From NCBI GenBank assembly GCA_035552275.1, contig DASZLR010000141.1, positions 1 to 64,000 on the forward strand: 64,000 bases of DNA, given 5' to 3'. Below the pieces are notes generated by a model. It was not told the origin of the DNA and did no database searches. It saw nothing but the letters and a program-made list of their open reading frames with translations. Source of the DNA: DASVLX01 sp035552275 (GTDB lineage: Bacteria > Actinomycetota > Actinomycetes > Mycobacteriales > Pseudonocardiaceae). Shown one piece after another: positions 9,007 through 17,410 of the stretch; the first letter of the stretch is position 1; each line of letters opens with the position of its first letter. A program made the position numbers and the translations under genes.

Positions 9007-10344
9007 ATGAAAATTAACCTCAGATCAAAGTCGCTGCTGAGGGGTGTGGCCGCGATGGCCGCCGCCGGAGCGGTGGCGGGCGGTTTGGTGCTGGTGGGAG
9101 CCGGTTCGGCTTCGGCCGCTGCCAGCCTCGACCTCAAGTGGGATTGTCCGTTCCCGCCGTTGGCGGACCAGACGTTGGACACCAACATCTCGGTGAACCT
9201 GCCGGCGACCATCGCCACCAACACCCAGACCGGGGCGCTCGCGGTCACGGTCGACGCGACCGTGCCCGCGACGGCCACCCAGGGCCTGGACCTGGTGGGC
9301 GGCACCAATTTGTCAGGCTCGGCGACGGCCAAGGCGACTCTCAACGAGCCGGGCGGCCAGACCCTGGACCTGAACATCCCGCTGACCATCCCGACGACGG
9401 CCATCCCGCAGGATGGCTCGGCGTTCACGGTGCACGCCACCGGTAGCGCGCCGTCGATCCAGTTCGCGACGGCGGGCAGCGGCTCGGTCGTCGTGGACCC
9501 CGCCTTCTCGATGGTCCTGCACATCACGAACGCGAGTGGGGCGGCGACGAGCCTGCCTGACCCGTACAACACCAACTGCACGGCCAACACCGGCCAGAAC
9601 ATGCAGCTGGCGACGTTCACGGTGACCGGTGGCAGCGGTGGCGGCACGACCACCACCACGACCACCCCGCCGACCACCACCACGACCACCCCGCCGACGA
9701 GCACCACGACCACCACGACGCCGCCGTCGAGCACCACGACGACGATGTCAATGCCGTCGACGACCACCACCACGACCAGTGCGGGTGGCGGCACGACCAC
9801 GACCGGTGGCGGTGGCGGTGGCCCGCTGGTGCTGCACTACGCGGTGAACGGCAGCGCTCACCTGACGACCCTGGGTTCGGACATCAAGGTCGGTCCGGGC
9901 ACTCTGACGGTGAATGTGGACCTGGCGACCGGCAACCTTTCCGGTCCGTTGGCCCTGCCGAACAACACGACCAGCTTCAACCTGTTCGGATTCGTTCCGG
10001 GCACGGCCGAGGTCTCGTTGACTCCGACGGGTCCGGTGACCGGAACCTTCAAACAGGGCGTGGTGAACGTCGATGTGAAGGAGACGGTCGGGCTGGTCAA
10101 CGTCACCATCTTCGGTGGCATTCCGCTGGTCAGCAACTCCAGCACCTGCCAGACGACCACGCCGTCTGACATCAAGCTGGCGTCCGGTTCGGACTTCACC
10201 ATCACCAACGGTGGCAGTTTGTCCGGCAAGTTCGACCTTTCGGGGCTGAACAACAACTGTGGCGGCCTCGGCGGCTTCATCAGCGTCTTCACCCAGGGCA
10301 CCGGCAACACGCTCTCGGTGAAGGTCACGCCGACGACGTCCTGA
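9007..10344 (+). CDS. Secreted two-domain protein A (DUF6801-like N-domain, Thr linker, C-domain)
   Basis: A 445-aa exported protein of unknown function. Residues 1-37 are a signal peptide ending ASASA. Residues 38-206 form a beta-rich domain with two cysteines (WDCPFPPLADQT and NTNCTAN) that could pair; its pattern (CPFPPL...INVxVxATVP...LNEPGGQ...SIQFATAG) resembles actinobacterial DUF6801 domains. Residues 207-273 are a Thr/Pro/Gly linker with TTTTTTPP repeats. Residues 274-445 are a second conserved domain (NLFGFVPGTA, VDVKETV, STCQTTTPSD, NNCGGLGGF) seen in B, C, D and E. There is no sorting signal. It is the first of six tandem paralogs and has its own terminator. Surface adhesion or wall association is only a guess. 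Confidence 0.8.
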   Translation: MKINLRSKSLLRGVAAMAAAGAVAGGLVLVGAGSASAAASLDLKWDCPFPPLADQTLDTNISVNLPATIATNTQTGALAVTVDATVPATATQGLDLVGGTNLSGSATAKATLNEPGGQTLDLNIPLTIPTTAIPQDGSAFTVHATGSAPSIQFATAGSGSVVVDPAFSMVLHITNASGAATSLPDPYNTNCTANTGQNMQLATFTVTGGSGGGTTTTTTTPPTTTTTTPPTSTTTTTTPPSSTTTTMSMPSTTTTTTSAGGGTTTTGGGGGGPLVLHYAVNGSAHLTTLGSDIKVGPGTLTVNVDLATGNLSGPLALPNNTTSFNLFGFVPGTAEVSLTPTGPVTGTFKQGVVNVDVKETVGLVNVTIFGGIPLVSNSSTCQTTTPSDIKLASGSDFTITNGGSLSGKFDLSGLNNNCGGLGGFISVFTQGTGNTLSVKVTPTTS

Positions 10345-10360
10345 ACTAGCACGCGGTAGT

Positions 10361-10399
10361 GGTTCGCCCCCGGAGGGTTCCTTCCTCCGGGGGCGAACC
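10361..10399 (+). terminator. Terminator of A
   Basis: A 16-bp perfect stem (10361-10376 and 10384-10399) with a 7-base loop, followed by TCTTTCC. Confidence 0.85.
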
Positions 10400-10492
10400 G
10401 TCTTTCCGGCGGCGAAGATGTTTATCAGATTCGCACTACTCGCTAACTCGAAATTCGAGCGGAAATAACAACAGGTGGGTTCGATTCAGATA

Positions 10493-10521
10493 TTGAATAC
10501 GGAGCCGTGGCGCGGTAGTTT
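10493..10521 (+). promoter_or_regulatory. Promoter of B (shared family promoter)
   Basis: TTGAAT, 17 bases, TAGTTT. The same spacing and hexamers occur before D, E and F. It is preceded by TTCGATTCAGATA, which also recurs before D. Confidence 0.7.
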
Positions 10522-10598
10522 TGTTCGGCAGCATCGCGCTGTCGTAACGACCGCATGCCCGCCCTTCCATTGCCCATGCTGAGGTGTTCGGAGACAAC

Positions 10599-11975
10599 AT
10601 GACAATGAGCCTGAGGTCGAAGCCACTGCTGAGGGGCGTGGCCGCGGTCGCCGCCGCCGGGGCGGTGGCCGGTGCCGTGGTGCTGGCCGGCGCCGGTTCG
10701 GCATCGGCCGCGACCGACACCCTGGCCCTGGACTACGGGTGCGAGTTCCCGGTCCTCATCCAGGCACAGATGCTGCACACGGTCATCAACGTGAACCTCC
10801 CGCAGAGCATCGCCGTGGGCACCTCGACCGGCCCGATCAACGTCTCCGCCGCCGTGACGGTGCCCGGATCGGCGACCGCCGGCCTGAACCTGGTCAGCGC
10901 GGCGAGCATCGCGGGCACCGCCATCGCGCCGGCGACGCTGGTCGAGCCCAACGGCAGCTCGCTGCAGTTGCAGGTCAACCTCACCGTGCCGTCGACTCCG
11001 GTGCCGCAGGACGGATCGTCGTTCACGGTGAACGCGACCGGTCAACTGCCGCCGATCCAATTCGGACAGTCGGGCACCGCGACGGTGAGCGTCGGCAACA
11101 CCATGTCCACCACGTTGGAGCCCAAGCAGAGCGACGGCACGGACACCGGCATCGGCCAGTTCACCTCGGACTGCACCCTGGCCGCAGGCCAGAACACCCA
11201 GCTCGCCAGCATCGCGGTCGGCACGGGGGGCGGTAGCTCGACCAGCACCACGAGCGGCACGTCCACGTCGCCGACGTCGAGCACCACGTCGACCTCGCCC
11301 ACGTCGAGCACCACCTCAACCACGTCGAGCACCACGAGCACCACGTCGAGCACCACGACCACGACGAGCCCGTCGTCCTCCACTACCACCACAAGTCCGT
11401 CGTCCTCGACCACGGGAACCACCTCGACCACGGCCAGCTCGTCCGGCGGCGGTTCGCTGCATCTGAACTACGCGGTGAACGGCACCAGCCACCTGCAATC
11501 GCTGGGTTCGGACATCCCGGTGGGTCCGGGCACCCTCGGAGTCGACGTCAACCTCGCCAGCGGCGCCCTGTCCGGCCCGCTGACCCTGCCGAACAACACC
11601 ACCTCGTTCAACCTGTTCGGGTTCGTCCCGGGTACCGCGACCGTGGCGTTGATCCCGCAGGGACCGGTGACCGGCACCTTCCAGCAAGGCGTGGTGAACG
11701 CCGACGTGAAGGAGACGATCAGGCTGGTTGATGTCTCGATCTACGGCGTTCCAATCGTCAGCAACTCCACCACCTGTCAGACGACCTCGCCGTCGGACAT
11801 CCAGCTCAAGTCCGGTTCGGACTTCAGCATCGCCAACGGTGGCACGCTGGCCGGCACCTACAGCATCGCTGGGCTGGCGAACAACGGCTGTGGCTTCCTC
11901 ACCTCGTTCATCAGCGCGTTCACCCAGAGCACGGGCAACACGCTGTCGGTGAAGGTCACCCCGACCACGTCCTGA
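10599..11975 (+). CDS. Secreted two-domain protein B
   Basis: The ATG at 10599 follows GGAG at 5 bases, inside a GTTCGGAGACAAC leader shared with D, E and F; ATG 10605 is the alternative. This gives 458 aa. A signal peptide ends near SASA, followed by the DUF6801-like domain (DYGCEFPVLIQAQ...DCTLAAGQNTQ), the most divergent N-domain of the set after C. The linker is built of STTSTSPTS and TTST blocks (nt 11227-11447). The C-domain is close to A (LHLNYAVNGTSHL, NLFGFVPGTATV, TTCQTTSPSD, NNGCGFLTSF). The cysteine pattern is kept in both domains. There is no membrane anchor. Expression is probably from the promoter at 10493-10521. Confidence 0.8.
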   Translation: MTMSLRSKPLLRGVAAVAAAGAVAGAVVLAGAGSASAATDTLALDYGCEFPVLIQAQMLHTVINVNLPQSIAVGTSTGPINVSAAVTVPGSATAGLNLVSAASIAGTAIAPATLVEPNGSSLQLQVNLTVPSTPVPQDGSSFTVNATGQLPPIQFGQSGTATVSVGNTMSTTLEPKQSDGTDTGIGQFTSDCTLAAGQNTQLASIAVGTGGGSSTSTTSGTSTSPTSSTTSTSPTSSTTSTTSSTTSTTSSTTTTTSPSSSTTTTSPSSSTTGTTSTTASSSGGGSLHLNYAVNGTSHLQSLGSDIPVGPGTLGVDVNLASGALSGPLTLPNNTTSFNLFGFVPGTATVALIPQGPVTGTFQQGVVNADVKETIRLVDVSIYGVPIVSNSTTCQTTSPSDIQLKSGSDFSIANGGTLAGTYSIAGLANNGCGFLTSFISAFTQSTGNTLSVKVTPTTS

Positions 11976-11987
11976 CCCGAGCCGGTC

Positions 11988-12030
11988 ACGGGCCCGGTCC
12001 CGGGAGTCATCCTCCCGGGACCGGGCCCGT
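11988..12030 (+). terminator. Terminator of B
   Basis: An 18-bp perfect stem (11988-12005 and 12013-12030) with loop GTCATCC, followed by TTTCTTTTC: the strongest terminator in the window. Confidence 0.9.
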
Positions 12031-12073
12031 TTTCTTTTCGCGTCTGTTCCGCCACAACAAGAGGGAGATCACC

Positions 12074-13411
12074 GTGAGATCCAGACGGAAGCCGTTACCG
12101 CGACTGGTGGCCGCGATCGCGGCGATCGGCGCGACTGCCGGCGTCATCACCCTGGCAGCGGTCGGGTCCGCCGCAGCCAACCCGAACACGCTGACGACGA
12201 ACTACCTGTGCGGCATGCCGGTCATCACCGCCCAGACCGCGAGTGTCGTGTTCAGCGATGACGCGCCGACCATTTTCCCGCTGGGCCAGCCGACCCCGCC
12301 GATTCACCTGACCGCGAACGTGACGATGCCAGCGAACACGGACGAGGCGTTCGACCTCGTCGCCGCCGCGACCGCCCAGACCAGCGGATCGCTGCGGGTG
12401 ACCATTACCGACGGCGATGAGACCATTCCCGTGTCGGTGCCGCTGACCGCGCCCGACCTTTCGCTGCCGCAAGACGGCTCGCCATTCACCCTGCGGCTCT
12501 CCGGCGTGATCCCGTCCCAGACCCTGCGGAACGCGTTCTCCGGTGGCCGCTTCTCAACCGGCGCACTGTCGATCAACTGGGATCTTTTCCAAGCCGGCGG
12601 TGTTGAGACATCGCTGGGCAAGTTCACCTCATCCTGCTCGGTGAACCCGCCGGGCCAGGACACCACGCTGCTCACCTGGGGTCCGCAGTGCGCCGCCGCT
12701 GGCGGCGCGTGTACAAGTCCGCCCTCGAGTTCCACCACCACCAGTACCACCACGACCAGCACCACACCGGTGGTGTCCACGCCCACGATTTACACGACGT
12801 TCCCGAGCACGGACACCACCACGTTGGAGACATCGCCGGTCAGCGACTTCACCACGACGCCCACGAGCCCCACATCAACTACGACGGGCGAACCGATCGT
12901 CGCGCTGGGCTACGATGTCAACGGCACCAGCCATCTGAAGTCGTTGAATGCCGACATCACGGTCGGTCCGGGCACGCTCACGATCAGTCTCAATCTCCAG
13001 ACGGGCGATTTCTCCGGTCCGTTGACCCTGCCGGACAACACCACCTCGTTCGACCTGTTCGGTTTCCTGCCGGGCACGGCAACCGTGCGGTTGATTCCGC
13101 AGGGTCCGGTCACGGGCGTTTTTCATCAAGGTGTGGCGACCGCGGACGCGAAGGAGACAATTCGGTTGACAAATGTGTCCGTTTTGGGCGTGCCTATCGT
13201 CAGTAACTCGACCACCTGTCAGACGGCGGCGCCATCGGACATCTCGCTGGCATCCGGTCCGAACTTCAGTGTGGTGAATGGCGGAGCCTTGACCGGCGCG
13301 TACAGTATTGGCGCGCTGACTGGCTGTGGCGGTCTCGGCCAGTTCATCAGCGCCTTCGCACAGAGTTCCGGCAACACGATCTTGGTGGCCGTCACCCCGA
13401 TCGCGCCCTGA
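12074..13411 (+). CDS. Secreted two-domain protein C
   Basis: A 445-aa protein starting at GTG 12074 behind GAGGGAG. A signal peptide (RSRRKPLPRLVAAIAAIGA) ends near AAANP. The N-domain (TTNYLCGMPVITAQT...SSCSVNPPGQ) is clearly related to the other five but is the most divergent. The linker is short and mixed (SSSTTTSTTTT, TIYTTFPSTDTTTLE). The C-domain is standard (VNGTSHLKSL, FDLFGFLPGTATV, TTCQTAAPSD, TGCGGLGQF). It starts only 43 bp after the strong terminator of B, with none of the shared promoter or leader seen before B, D, E and F, so it may depend on readthrough or on a promoter overlapping the terminator. Function unknown. Confidence 0.8.
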   Translation: MRSRRKPLPRLVAAIAAIGATAGVITLAAVGSAAANPNTLTTNYLCGMPVITAQTASVVFSDDAPTIFPLGQPTPPIHLTANVTMPANTDEAFDLVAAATAQTSGSLRVTITDGDETIPVSVPLTAPDLSLPQDGSPFTLRLSGVIPSQTLRNAFSGGRFSTGALSINWDLFQAGGVETSLGKFTSSCSVNPPGQDTTLLTWGPQCAAAGGACTSPPSSSTTTSTTTTSTTPVVSTPTIYTTFPSTDTTTLETSPVSDFTTTPTSPTSTTTGEPIVALGYDVNGTSHLKSLNADITVGPGTLTISLNLQTGDFSGPLTLPDNTTSFDLFGFLPGTATVRLIPQGPVTGVFHQGVATADAKETIRLTNVSVLGVPIVSNSTTCQTAAPSDISLASGPNFSVVNGGALTGAYSIGALTGCGGLGQFISAFAQSSGNTILVAVTPIAP

Positions 13412-13497
13412 CGCACCGATCGTTCGCGGTCCGGCCTCCGGCGTTTCACCACGTCGGGGCCGGGCCACCGGATTCAGCCGACCCCGACGAGTAATCG

Positions 13498-13522
13498 GTC
13501 AGGTGTTAGTTGGTGACCTGAC
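13498..13522 (+). terminator. Probable terminator of C
   Basis: A 7-bp stem GTCAGGT/ACCTGAC with an 11-base loop, followed directly by TTTTGTC. Weaker than the other family terminators. Confidence 0.5.
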
Positions 13523-13533
13523 TTTTGTCATTT

Positions 13534-13561
13534 GTGAGTGATCATTCGGGCAATCACTCAC
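13534..13561. repeat. Inverted repeat between C and D
   Basis: Perfect 9-bp arms GTGAGTGAT and ATCACTCAC around a 10-base loop, 70 bp upstream of the D promoter. It could be an operator or a second terminator stem. Confidence 0.5.
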
Positions 13562-13632
13562 TTTCGGATAATAAGTCGTCCGGAAGTTTGGTGACAAGTT
13601 GGACACTGGCCGCAGTGGCTTCGATTCAGGTA

Positions 13633-13661
13633 TTGAGACCTGCACTACATCGCGGTAACTT
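13633..13661 (+). promoter_or_regulatory. Promoter of D (shared family promoter)
   Basis: TTGAGA, 17 bases, TAACTT, preceded by TTCGATTCAGGTA as before B. Confidence 0.7.
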
Positions 13662-13824
13662 TGCCCGTCGGTGTAACGCCGGCGTAATGATCTTTTTGGC
13701 CATGCCCTTTTCACTGGCGCGAGGGAGCGAGTGCGAGGCTGACCGGCGGCGCGCTGCGGGGCGCGAGGGTCGCTGGTCAGATGTCGAGTTCTCGCGCCGG
13801 TGCTGATGTGTTCGGAGACAACAC

Positions 13825-15255
13825 ATGAGAGTGTCCCTGAGATCGAAGCCCGTGCTGCGGGCTTTGGCTGGTGTTGCTGCCGCCGGTGCGGTGGCGAGCG
13901 TTGTGGTGTTGGCGACCGGCGGTTCGGCCTCGGCTGCCAGCCTCTCGCTCAATTGGAATTGTCCGTTTCCGCCCCTGGCGGATCAGACGCTGGCCACCAA
14001 CATTTCGGTGAATCTGCCGGCGAGTATTCCGGTGAACACGCAGACCGGGGCGATCAACGTCTCGGTCGCCGCGACGGTGCCCACGACCGCGACCCAGGGC
14101 CTGGACCTGGTGGGCGGCGCGAGCCTGTCGGGCACGGCGTCCGCGTCGGCCACGCTCAACGAGCCGGGTGGCCAGTCGCTGAACATCGTCATCCCGATGA
14201 CCATCCCGGACACCCCGATCCCGCAGGACGGTTCGGCGTTCACCACGAACGCGAGCGGCTCGGCACCGTCGATCCAGTTCGCGACGGCTGGTCAGGGCTC
14301 GATCATCGTGGGTGGAACGTTCACGATGAACTTGCACATCAAGAACGCCAGTGGCTCCCCCACCAGCCTGCCTGATCCGTACACCACCAACTGCACGGCC
14401 CTCACCGGCCAGAACATGCAGTTGGCGACGTTCACGGTGACACCGGTGACGACGTCCAGCACTACGACCACGACGCCGACGACTACCACGACGACGCCGA
14501 CTACCACCACGACGACGCCGACGACTACGACGACGACGCCGACCACTACGACTACTACGACAACGACGCCGACGACGACCACCACGACGCCGACGACAAC
14601 CACCACCACGACGACGCCGACGACCACGACGACGACGCCGACCACCACGACTACCACGCCGACGACTACGACCACGACGCCGACGACCACCACGACGACG
14701 CCCACCACCACCACGACGACGCCGACCACGAGCACCAGCAGTGGCCCGCCGAGTTCGGTGACCTACGGCGTCAGTGGTACGACGCACGTCAAGGCGCTGG
14801 GCGCCACTGTTCCGCTCGGTCCGGGCTCGCTGGATGTCAGCATCAGCCCGACCGGCGTCACCGGCAATCTGTCCCTGCCGACCGCGACGGCCAACTTCAA
14901 CCTGTTCGGGTTCATTCCTGGCACCGCGCAGGTGAAGCTGAGCTCGGCCAGCCCGACGACGATCAACCTGTCGTCCACTGGCGTCAAGACCGACACCAAG
15001 GAGAACATCCAGCTGAGCACGGTGTCGATCTTCGGCATGTCGCTGCTGTCCGCCGGGTCCACCTGCGAGACGAGCACTCCGGCCGACATCGCGCTGTCGT
15101 CCGGACCGGGCTTCACCTTGCTGAGCGGTGGTACCTTGTCCGGCAGCTACACGATCCCGCGGCTGAGCGGATGCGGCTTCTTCGCGCCGTTCATCAACGC
15201 TTTCACCGCTGGACCGGGCAACACGATCTCCATCACGGCCACGCCGAAGGCGTGA
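13825..15255 (+). CDS. Secreted two-domain protein D with a long Thr-Pro linker
   Basis: A 476-aa protein with ATG 13825 behind the family leader GTTCGGAGACAAC. A signal peptide is followed by an N-domain nearly identical in pattern to F (LSLNWNCPFPPLADQTLATN...YTTNCTALTGQN). A linker of about 100 residues consists almost only of TTTTTTP units (nt about 14455-14735). The C-domain (VTYGVSGTTHVKALG, NLFGFIPGTAQV, STCETSTPAD, SGCGFFAPF) is the most divergent of the C-domains and lacks the usual LPxNTTSF block, having LPTATANF instead. The regular linker could be extended and is a likely O-glycosylation target. No anchor motif. Function unknown. Confidence 0.8.
   Translation: MRVSLRSKPVLRALAGVAAAGAVASVVVLATGGSASAASLSLNWNCPFPPLADQTLATNISVNLPASIPVNTQTGAINVSVAATVPTTATQGLDLVGGASLSGTASASATLNEPGGQSLNIVIPMTIPDTPIPQDGSAFTTNASGSAPSIQFATAGQGSIIVGGTFTMNLHIKNASGSPTSLPDPYTTNCTALTGQNMQLATFTVTPVTTSSTTTTTPTTTTTTPTTTTTTPTTTTTTPTTTTTTTTTPTTTTTTPTTTTTTTTPTTTTTTPTTTTTTPTTTTTTPTTTTTTPTTTTTTPTTSTSSGPPSSVTYGVSGTTHVKALGATVPLGPGSLDVSISPTGVTGNLSLPTATANFNLFGFIPGTAQVKLSSASPTTINLSSTGVKTDTKENIQLSTVSIFGMSLLSAGSTCETSTPADIALSSGPGFTLLSGGTLSGSYTIPRLSGCGFFAPFINAFTAGPGNTISITATPKA
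14455..14735 (+). repeat. Thr-Pro linker minisatellite of D
   Basis: Imperfect repeats of ACG/ACC/ACT codons with a CCG about every seventh codon. Synonymous Thr codons vary, so the protein repeat is better kept than the DNA repeat. Confidence 0.85.
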
Positions 15256-15302
15256 CGCGGGAGATGCCCTCATCGCCGTGAGGCGACGGCCTGCTGCAAC
15301 TT

Positions 15303-15334
15303 GCCCGCCCCCGGGATTCTTCCCGGGGGCGGGC
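15303..15334 (+). terminator. Terminator of D
   Basis: A 14-bp perfect GC stem (15303-15316 and 15321-15334), loop TTCT, followed by TTTTGT. Confidence 0.9.
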
Positions 15335-15411
15335 TTTTGTCATTGCGGAACAAAAAGCACATGTTCGGTTTTAGGGCGAATTGACAACAATAAATAAACA
15401 TCTGAAAGGGG

Positions 15412-15440
15412 TTGAATGCCTGGCAACGCCACGGTAACTT
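15412..15440 (+). promoter_or_regulatory. Promoter of E (shared family promoter)
   Basis: TTGAAT, 17 bases, TAACTT followed by CAGCC, as before F. A separate TTGACA at 15381 has no good partner. Confidence 0.7.
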
Positions 15441-15605
15441 CAGCCTTCGTCAATGTCGTGATCCACTGGCACTGACTAGCTAGTGACAGTAACTGAATTA
15501 ATGGATTTGGTACGGGATGCGGCAACGGTTCGGGGACCGGCGCCGTCGACTCCCTGTCTGATGTCGCGTTGTCGTGCCAATGCTGCTGCGTTCGGAGACA
15601 ACGAC

Positions 15606-17180
15606 ATGAGAGTAAGTCTGAGGTCAAAGCCGATCCTCAGGGGTTTGGCCGCGGTCGCGGCGGTCGGCGCTGTCGCCGGCACCGTGGTGCTGGCTTCCGC
15701 TGGGACGGCTTCGGCCAACACCGACAGCCTTAAGTTGAACTTCACCTGTCCGTTCCCGCCGTTGGCGGATCAGACGCTGGCCACGACGATCAACGTCACC
15801 CTGCCGGCGAGCATCCCGACGAACACCCCGACCGGGGCGATCAACGTCGCGGTGGACGCCGCCGTACCCGCTTCCGCCAGCCAGGGCTTGCAACTGGTTG
15901 GCGGGGCTACGCTGGCGGGCACCGCGACCGCGGGCGCGACGCTCAACGAGCCGGGCGGCCAGAAGCTGGACATCAAGATCCCGCTGACCATCCCGCAGAC
16001 GAATATTCCGCAGGATGGTTCGGCGTTCACCGTGCATGCGACCGGCGCGGCGCCGTCGATTCAGTTCGCGACGGCTGGCCAGGGCTCGATCGTGGTGGCC
16101 AATACCTTCACGATGGCCCTGCACATCAAGAACGCGCAGGGCCAGGCCACCAGCCTGCCGGAGCCCTACAACACCAACTGCACGGGGGCCTCCGGGCAGA
16201 ACTACAACCTGGGCAGCTTCACGGTGACCGGTGGCGGCGGTGGATCCAGCACGACCGGATCCGCGACCGGCACCTCCACCAGCGGTTCGGGCACCGAAAC
16301 CTCGGGTACCTCGACTTCGGGCACGGAGACCTCGGGATCGTCGGAGACTTCGGCGACGTCCGCGACTTCGGGCACCGCGACATCGGGTACCGAGACTTCG
16401 GGTACGGAGACCTCTGGAACCGAAACCTCGGGTACGGAGACCTCGGGCACGGACACCTCCACGTCGATGAGCATGCCTAGCTCGTCGACCGAGACCTCCG
16501 GCACTGAGACTTCGGGCACGGAGACTTCGGGTACCGAGACTTCAGGCACGGCGACATCGGGTACGGAGACCTCTGGAACTGAGACCTCTGGAACTGAGAC
16601 TTCGGGTACCGAGACCTCGGGCACGGAGACCTCCACCCCTGGTGGCGGTGGCGGCGGACTGCACCTGGACTACGCGGTCAACGGCAGCGCACACCTGAAG
16701 ACCCTGGGTTCGGACATCAAGGTCGGTCCGGGCACCCTCGGCGTTGACGTCAACCTGAGCAGCGGCGAGCTGCACGGGCCGCTGTCCCTGCCGGAGAACA
16801 CCACCAACTTCAACCTGTTCGGGTTCATTCAGGGCTCGGCCAAGGTGAAGCTGGTTCCGGTCGGCGACATCACCGGCACCTTCAAGCAGGGTGTGGTGAA
16901 CGTCGACGTCAAGGAGAGGGTTCTGCTGGACACGGTGTCGATCTTCGGCATCCCGCTGGTCAGCAACTCCACCACCTGTGAGACGACTACGCCGTCTGAC
17001 ATCAAGCTGGCGTCCGGCTCGGACTTCAGCATCAACAACGGTGGCACGTTGTCGGGCACGTACGACCTCTCCGGGCTGAAGAACAACGGGTGCGGCTTCC
17101 TCACCCCGTTCATCAGCATGTTCACCCAGGGCGCCGGCAACACGCTCTCGGTGAAGGTGACGCCGACCAAGCCAAGCTAA
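15606..17180 (+). CDS. Secreted two-domain protein E with a TETSG-repeat linker
   Basis: ATG 15606 lies in the family leader (CGGAGACAACGAC); the longer frame from 15483 would run through the leader and is rejected. The product is 524 aa. It has a signal peptide ending near TASA and an N-domain with KLNFTCPFPPLADQT and NTNCTGASGQN. The linker of about 143 residues (nt 16225-16656) is built of GTETS pentads with an SMSMPSSS break. The C-domain (LHLDYAVNGSAHLKTLG, NLFGFIQGSAKV, VDVKERVLL, TTCETTTPSD, NNGCGFLTPF) is closest to A and B. The acidic Glu in the linker gives it a different charge from the Thr-only linkers of D and F. Secreted, unanchored, function unknown. Confidence 0.8.
   Translation: MRVSLRSKPILRGLAAVAAVGAVAGTVVLASAGTASANTDSLKLNFTCPFPPLADQTLATTINVTLPASIPTNTPTGAINVAVDAAVPASASQGLQLVGGATLAGTATAGATLNEPGGQKLDIKIPLTIPQTNIPQDGSAFTVHATGAAPSIQFATAGQGSIVVANTFTMALHIKNAQGQATSLPEPYNTNCTGASGQNYNLGSFTVTGGGGGSSTTGSATGTSTSGSGTETSGTSTSGTETSGSSETSATSATSGTATSGTETSGTETSGTETSGTETSGTDTSTSMSMPSSSTETSGTETSGTETSGTETSGTATSGTETSGTETSGTETSGTETSGTETSTPGGGGGGLHLDYAVNGSAHLKTLGSDIKVGPGTLGVDVNLSSGELHGPLSLPENTTNFNLFGFIQGSAKVKLVPVGDITGTFKQGVVNVDVKERVLLDTVSIFGIPLVSNSTTCETTTPSDIKLASGSDFSINNGGTLSGTYDLSGLKNNGCGFLTPFISMFTQGAGNTLSVKVTPTKPS
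16225..16656 (+). repeat. TETSG pentad repeat in E
   Basis: About 20 copies of a 15-bp unit encoding GTETS, with variants ATS, STS and DTS. Synonymous changes between copies argue for age or selection on the protein. Confidence 0.85.
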
Positions 17181-17204
17181 CCTCCTCAGGCACGGTCGCG
17201 ACGG

Positions 17205-17241
17205 ACTCGCCCCCAGGGTTTTTCCAACCCTGGGGGCGAGT
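17205..17241 (+). terminator. Terminator of E
   Basis: A 16-bp perfect stem (17205-17220 and 17226-17241), 5-base loop, then TTTGTC. Confidence 0.9.
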
Positions 17242-17307
17242 TTTGTCATTCCCCTTTGTCCTTTGCTGACAAGGATGCGCATCCAGGCGCGACTTCCGTT
17301 GCGAGCC

Positions 17308-17336
17308 TTGAGAGTTCCGGTACGGGCGAGTAACTT
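17308..17336 (+). promoter_or_regulatory. Promoter of F (shared family promoter)
   Basis: TTGAGA, 17 bases, TAACTT followed by CAGCC, about 70 bp before the start codon. Confidence 0.7.
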
Positions 17337-17410
17337 CAGCCGCCGATATGTCTTTAGCGAACGGCAAAAACTAACAACTGATTTTCGGGGCCAAGGCGTT
17401 CGGAGACAAG

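Noticed and set aside
8727..9017. A 96-aa frame upstream of secreted protein A
   Set aside because: No ribosome site or coding-like composition; it covers the leader region and overlaps the start of A.
14292..14735. Val/Gly-only minus-strand frames in the linkers of A, B, D, E and F
   Set aside because: They are complements of Thr/Ser codon repeats in the linkers and have no start context.
15330..15345. TTTTGTCATT behind the terminators of D and E as a regulatory site
   Set aside because: It is the T tract of duplicated terminators and so is shared by descent; I do not take it as an operator.
14455..16656. Tandem repeats that might suggest a CRISPR array
   Set aside because: The repeats are in frame inside secreted proteins, with 15-21 bp units and no spacers; no cas genes nearby.
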